A stretch of DNA of 64,000 nucleotides from Acetomicrobium flavidum (GTDB lineage Bacteria > Synergistota > Synergistia > Synergistales > Acetomicrobiaceae), in the NCBI RefSeq assembly GCF_900129645.1, contig NZ_FSQZ01000001.1, positions 744,001 through 808,000 on the forward strand, read 5' to 3'. Of the stretch, positions 61,337-64,000 are shown piece after piece. A program made the position numbers and the translations under genes. A model generated the notes under the pieces. That model had not been told where the DNA came from and made no database searches. It worked only from the letters and a program-made list of their open reading frames with translations. Numbering within the stretch: position 1 is the stretch's first letter; each line of letters begins with the position of its first letter.

Positions 61337-62456
61337 ATCTTCCTCCGACGCTGTAAGTCAGCGACCTTTTATGCTTCAATTTATAGACGAACACAAGAAT
61401 CTCAGCAACTGCCTTGTATAGTTCCTCAGGGATTTTTTCGCCAATGTCGACGTTGTTGTATAGCACCCATGCCAAAGGTGGCCTTTCAATTATAGGCACG
61501 TTGTGTTTTTTTGCCTCTTCCCTAATTTTTCCGGCAATTATGCCCAACCCCTTAGCGATCACTACTGGTGCATCCATAAGCTTGCTGTCGTATTGAAGTG
61601 CAATGGCCACTCTCGTAGGGTTGGTTATGACGACATCGGCCTTCTTAACCTCCGACATCATCCTGCGCCTGGCCAACTCCCTCTGTCTTTGGCGAATCTT
61701 GCTCTTCAGTTGCGGATCTCCTTCCAACTGTTTATACTCTTCCTTTATCTCCTGCCTGCTCATCCTTATGGACTTCTCGAATTCCCATCTTTGGTATATA
61801 TAATCAAACAACGCTATGACAAATAGCGATATTGCCAGCTTTATAGAAAGGTCGAATATCATTTTAAGCAAAACCCCCAGGCCACTTAGAAGAGGCATCT
61901 GCATGGTCAAAAGGAGCTTTTCCATGCTTCCCTTAAGTCCTGCGTAAAGTACCCAAGAAAGCACGGCAGCCTTAAGCAAGCCCTTTATCAGCTCCACCAG
62001 CGATCTTAATGACAAGACCTTTTTCAAGCCTGAAGCCGGATTCAGCCTGTCCCATTTTGGGGCCAAAGGCTTAGAAGTTACGAAAAATCCAACTTGCGCA
62101 AAGCTTATTCCAAGCACAGCCAAAGCAGACAGACACCCTATGGGCAACCACGTCTTAAGAAAAACGATCACGCTTTGGGCGCCTGCGCGAAAGATCCATT
62201 GACCAGTCAAATTGACCTCATCGGAGATGTGAGAAAATTCAAAGACAAAGAAGTCCTTTAACGTATAAAAAATAAAGCCGCCCAAGAAAAAAAGTCCTAT
62301 TATACCAACCAGCACGCTTGCCGATGCTATCAGGTCAACGCTTTTGGCTGCCTGACCTTCCTCACGCGCCTTTCTTCTTTTTCTCGGAGTGGCAGGCTCC
62401 GTCCTCTCTTCGGCAAAAAGCTGTATGTTGAAAATAAGAAAATCGTTTACCGCCAA
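61323..62456 (-). CDS. flhB: flagellar type III export protein FlhB
   Basis: Substrate-specificity switch of the export apparatus, 377 residues. A short N-terminus (LFAEERTEPATPRKRRKAREEGQ) is typical, followed by four membrane helices (to about 220) and the cytoplasmic domain. The autocleavage motif reads NPTR (279-282) in VVITNPTRVAIALQYD, whereas the family usually has NPTH. Downstream VVIAKGLGIIAGKIREEA and IIERPPLAWVLYNNVDIGEKIPEELY (in parts) are standard. It overlaps fliR by ten bases. Confidence 0.97.
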   Translation of the reverse strand: MAVNDFLIFNIQLFAEERTEPATPRKRRKAREEGQAAKSVDLIASASVLVGIIGLFFLGGFIFYTLKDFFVFEFSHISDEVNLTGQWIFRAGAQSVIVFLKTWLPIGCLSALAVLGISFAQVGFFVTSKPLAPKWDRLNPASGLKKVLSLRSLVELIKGLLKAAVLSWVLYAGLKGSMEKLLLTMQMPLLSGLGVLLKMIFDLSIKLAISLFVIALFDYIYQRWEFEKSIRMSRQEIKEEYKQLEGDPQLKSKIRQRQRELARRRMMSEVKKADVVITNPTRVAIALQYDSKLMDAPVVIAKGLGIIAGKIREEAKKHNVPIIERPPLAWVLYNNVDIGEKIPEELYKAVAEILVFVYKLKHKRSLTYSVGGRYGHS

Positions 62457-63232
62457 ATCAACACACCTTCCAAACCAAAGACTATCGCTTTACCAATCTC
62501 GGCCTGAAGTATATCCACCAACAATGGTACCATGAACATCAAAATTAGCATCCCGAGCAATATCTTCAATGAAAAGCCCAAAACGAAGACGTTCATCTGC
62601 GGCACGGTCCTTGCGACAAAGCCAAGCCCTATATCTGCCAACACCATGGCCCCTGCAAAGGGCAGGGATATCTTAAGCGCCAGATAAAATACTTGAGCCA
62701 GCCATTTGCCAAATCCCGGATCTATGGCCCACGACCATTTCCATACTCCCAGGGGAAGTAATTTAAAACTTTGCACTAAGCTCTGAAATAACAAAAGATG
62801 GCCATTCCATCTCAAGTAGAACCACAACGCCAGCATAAACTTGAGTTGACCCAAAATCGAAACCTGGGCTTCGGAGAAGGGGTCCATTATGTTGACCATT
62901 CCCAGCCCCATCTGAATTCCCAAAAAGCCCCCGGCAACCTGAAATGCATAAAGCGGCAGAGATGCAAGAAATCCAATCCCAATGCCTATAAAAAATTCCC
63001 TGACGGCCGCTAGGATCAGCAATATTATATTGCTCTCAAACAAGGTATTAAGATCGGAAACGTTAAGCATTGGAGCAACTATGAGGGAAAGCAATAAAAC
63101 CAACAAAAACTTCAAAGGCACAGGATAGGATGGCGGACTAAAGGCCGGAGATGCAATGGTCATTCCAAGAAACCTTAACGAGCTAAGAAAAATAACAAAT
63201 AAATATTGTACGAGAGGCTCCTGAAAATTCAT
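62447..63232 (-). CDS. fliR: flagellar export gate protein FliR
   Basis: A 261-residue inner-membrane protein with about six hydrophobic segments: FVIFLSSLRFLGMTIASPAF, VPLKFLLVLLLSLIVAPML, AGGFLGIQMGLGMVNIMDPFSEAQVSILGQ in parts, ISLPFAGAMVLADIGLGFVARTVPQMNVF and a final pair. FliP5Q4R1 forms the export pore. The start overlaps the fliQ stop (four bases). Order fliP-fliQ-fliR-flhB-flhA is conserved across bacteria. Confidence 0.96.
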   Translation of the reverse strand: MNFQEPLVQYLFVIFLSSLRFLGMTIASPAFSPPSYPVPLKFLLVLLLSLIVAPMLNVSDLNTLFESNIILLILAAVREFFIGIGIGFLASLPLYAFQVAGGFLGIQMGLGMVNIMDPFSEAQVSILGQLKFMLALWFYLRWNGHLLLFQSLVQSFKLLPLGVWKWSWAIDPGFGKWLAQVFYLALKISLPFAGAMVLADIGLGFVARTVPQMNVFVLGFSLKILLGMLILMFMVPLLVDILQAEIGKAIVFGLEGVLIWR

Positions 63233-63489
63233 GGCACCAAGTTAGCCATATTTCCGAACAAATATCTTGCAAACTCGCTGACGTGACCAAACATCCATGG
63301 ACCGAGCAAGAAAAGCAGCAAAAATACCGCAAGAATTTTTGGTATGAACACTAAAGTCTGCTCCTGAATGGAGGTGGCCGTCTGGAGTATCCCTATTAAC
63401 AATCCTATAACCATGGTCACGAGCAGAACCGGCATGCTTGATAACAAGATTATCCATATGGCTTGTTGAAATACATCGCTTACCGACAA
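63229..63489 (-). CDS. fliQ: flagellar export gate protein FliQ
   Basis: A small two-helix membrane protein (VFQQAIWIILLSSMPVLLVTMVIGLLIGILQTATSIQEQTL in parts, VFIPKILAVFLLLFLLGPWM). TIQEQTLxFxPK-like sequence is the hallmark. TTG 63489 with AGGTGAGG just upstream gives 86 residues. A GTG at 63504 overlaps the fliP stop as GTGA and gives 91; it lacks a ribosome-binding site but could use coupling. Confidence 0.95.
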   Translation of the reverse strand: MSVSDVFQQAIWIILLSSMPVLLVTMVIGLLIGILQTATSIQEQTLVFIPKILAVFLLLFLLGPWMFGHVSEFARYLFGNMANLVP

Positions 63490-63500
63490 CTTCCTCACCT

Positions 63501-64000
63501 TCACTTAAAGCTGCTTACAACGCTGTATATGACCAAATCCCACCCGTCGGCCACGACGAAAAGGAGCACTTTAAACGGAAGAGATACCAACATCGGTGGA
63601 AGCATTATCATGCCCATGCTCAACAATATGCTTGCCACTATCATATCCACAACTATAAAGGGAATAAAGATCAGTATGCCCATTTGAAAGGCTTTTTTAA
63701 GCTCGCCTATCATAAATGCCGGTATCAATACCCTCGTTGGGACGTCATCATGGTTTTTCGGTTGGGGCATTTCCGCCAACGAGACCATTAACGACAATTC
63801 CTCGTCGCCAACCTGCGAGAACATGAAATCCCTTAGGGGTTTAATGGCCTTGCCGTAAGCTTCAGAAGTGGTCATCTTTCCTTCCACATAGGGAGTGATG
63901 GAGTTATTATATATCTGTTGCCAAACAGGAGACATCGTAAAAAAGGTCAAAAATAACGCCAAGGTGACCAATACCTGATTTGGCGGTAACTGCTGAAGTC
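63501..64000 (-). CDS. fliP: flagellar export gate protein FliP, C-terminal part (runs off the right edge)
   Basis: The last 165 residues of FliP; the 5' end lies beyond the window. The visible part starts LQQLPPNQVLVTLALFLTFF, the conserved FliP segment, then MSPVWQQIYNNSITPYVEGK, LRDFMFSQVGDEELSLMVSL, VLIPAFMIGELKKAFQMGILIFIPFIVVDMIVASIL (in parts) and GMIMLPPMLVSLPFKVLLFVVADGW. No stop interrupts the frame up to base 64000. First gene visible of the motility operon. Confidence 0.97.
   Translation of the reverse strand, partial: LQQLPPNQVLVTLALFLTFFTMSPVWQQIYNNSITPYVEGKMTTSEAYGKAIKPLRDFMFSQVGDEELSLMVSLAEMPQPKNHDDVPTRVLIPAFMIGELKKAFQMGILIFIPFIVVDMIVASILLSMGMIMLPPMLVSLPFKVLLFVVADGWDLVIYSVVSSFK

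Noticed and set aside
1-64000. CRISPR arrays, transposons, prophage, rRNA operons
   Set aside because: No direct-repeat arrays, transposase or integrase genes, phage structural genes or rRNA sequence were seen.

Overview
The window looks like a chromosomal segment of an anaerobic diderm of the phylum Synergistota, probably close to Acetomicrobium/Anaerobaculum. That placement is inferred from gene content and order: HrcA/CIRCE heat-shock control, CsrA-FliW, a Firmicute-like che-fliA arrangement, and a full outer-membrane/LPS gene set using LpxI in place of LpxH. There is no rRNA, CRISPR array, transposase, integrase or phage gene. Genes are tightly packed and many overlap by 1-16 bases. TTG and GTG starts are frequent.

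Layout. 1-4956 (minus): heat-shock operon hrcA-grpE-dnaK-dnaJ behind one promoter and a CIRCE operator, then the start of prmA, which runs off the left edge. 5099-7854 (plus): histidine phosphatase, folP, folK and an unknown exported protein. 7876-12218 (minus): GH57 glycosidase and glgB (alpha-glucan metabolism). 12412-13354 (plus): DUF554 membrane protein and a tiny zinc-ribbon protein. 13408-16918 (minus): ArsA/Get3-like ATPase with a small partner, then cstA with a small unknown gene upstream of it. 17069-17563 (plus): rimI.

17610-42478 (minus, except one inserted plus-strand Na/Pi symporter gene) is a very large envelope cluster. In transcription order it reads: histidine phosphatase, sigma factor, single-pass membrane protein, bamA, an outer-membrane-type protein, lpxD, lpxC, fabZ, lpxA, kdsC, lptG/F, lpxI, lpxB, an lpxB-like paralogue, msbA, [Na/Pi symporter, opposite strand], an lpxK-glycosyltransferase-like fusion, kdsB, kdsA, kdsD, waaA, and an Fe-alcohol dehydrogenase/DegT aminotransferase pair resembling kdnB-kdnA. 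Together these cover lipid A up to the tetraacyl, Kdo-bearing stage and MsbA flipping. The last pair suggests that Kdo is converted to 8-amino-Kdo (Kdo8N) before activation. The late acyltransferases (LpxL/M) are not in the window.

42640-47150 (minus): csrA, fliW, three tRNA genes (Thr-CGT, Glu-TTC, Lys-TTT), argH, a Ppx/GppA phosphatase, a DUF501 protein and an S1-domain protein. 47250-64000 (minus): motility operon fliP(partial)-fliQ-fliR-flhB-flhA-flhF-flhG-pilZ-cheB-cheA-cheC-cheD-unknown-fliA-fapA followed by three unknown genes. cheW, cheY and cheR are not in the window.

The points most worth following up are the putative Kdo8N branch, the LpxK fusion, three LpxB-like glycosyltransferase modules in one locus, a sigma factor and membrane protein directly ahead of bamA, a probable CTG start for waaA immediately after the in-frame kdsD stop, and several uncharacterised genes embedded in the motility operon.
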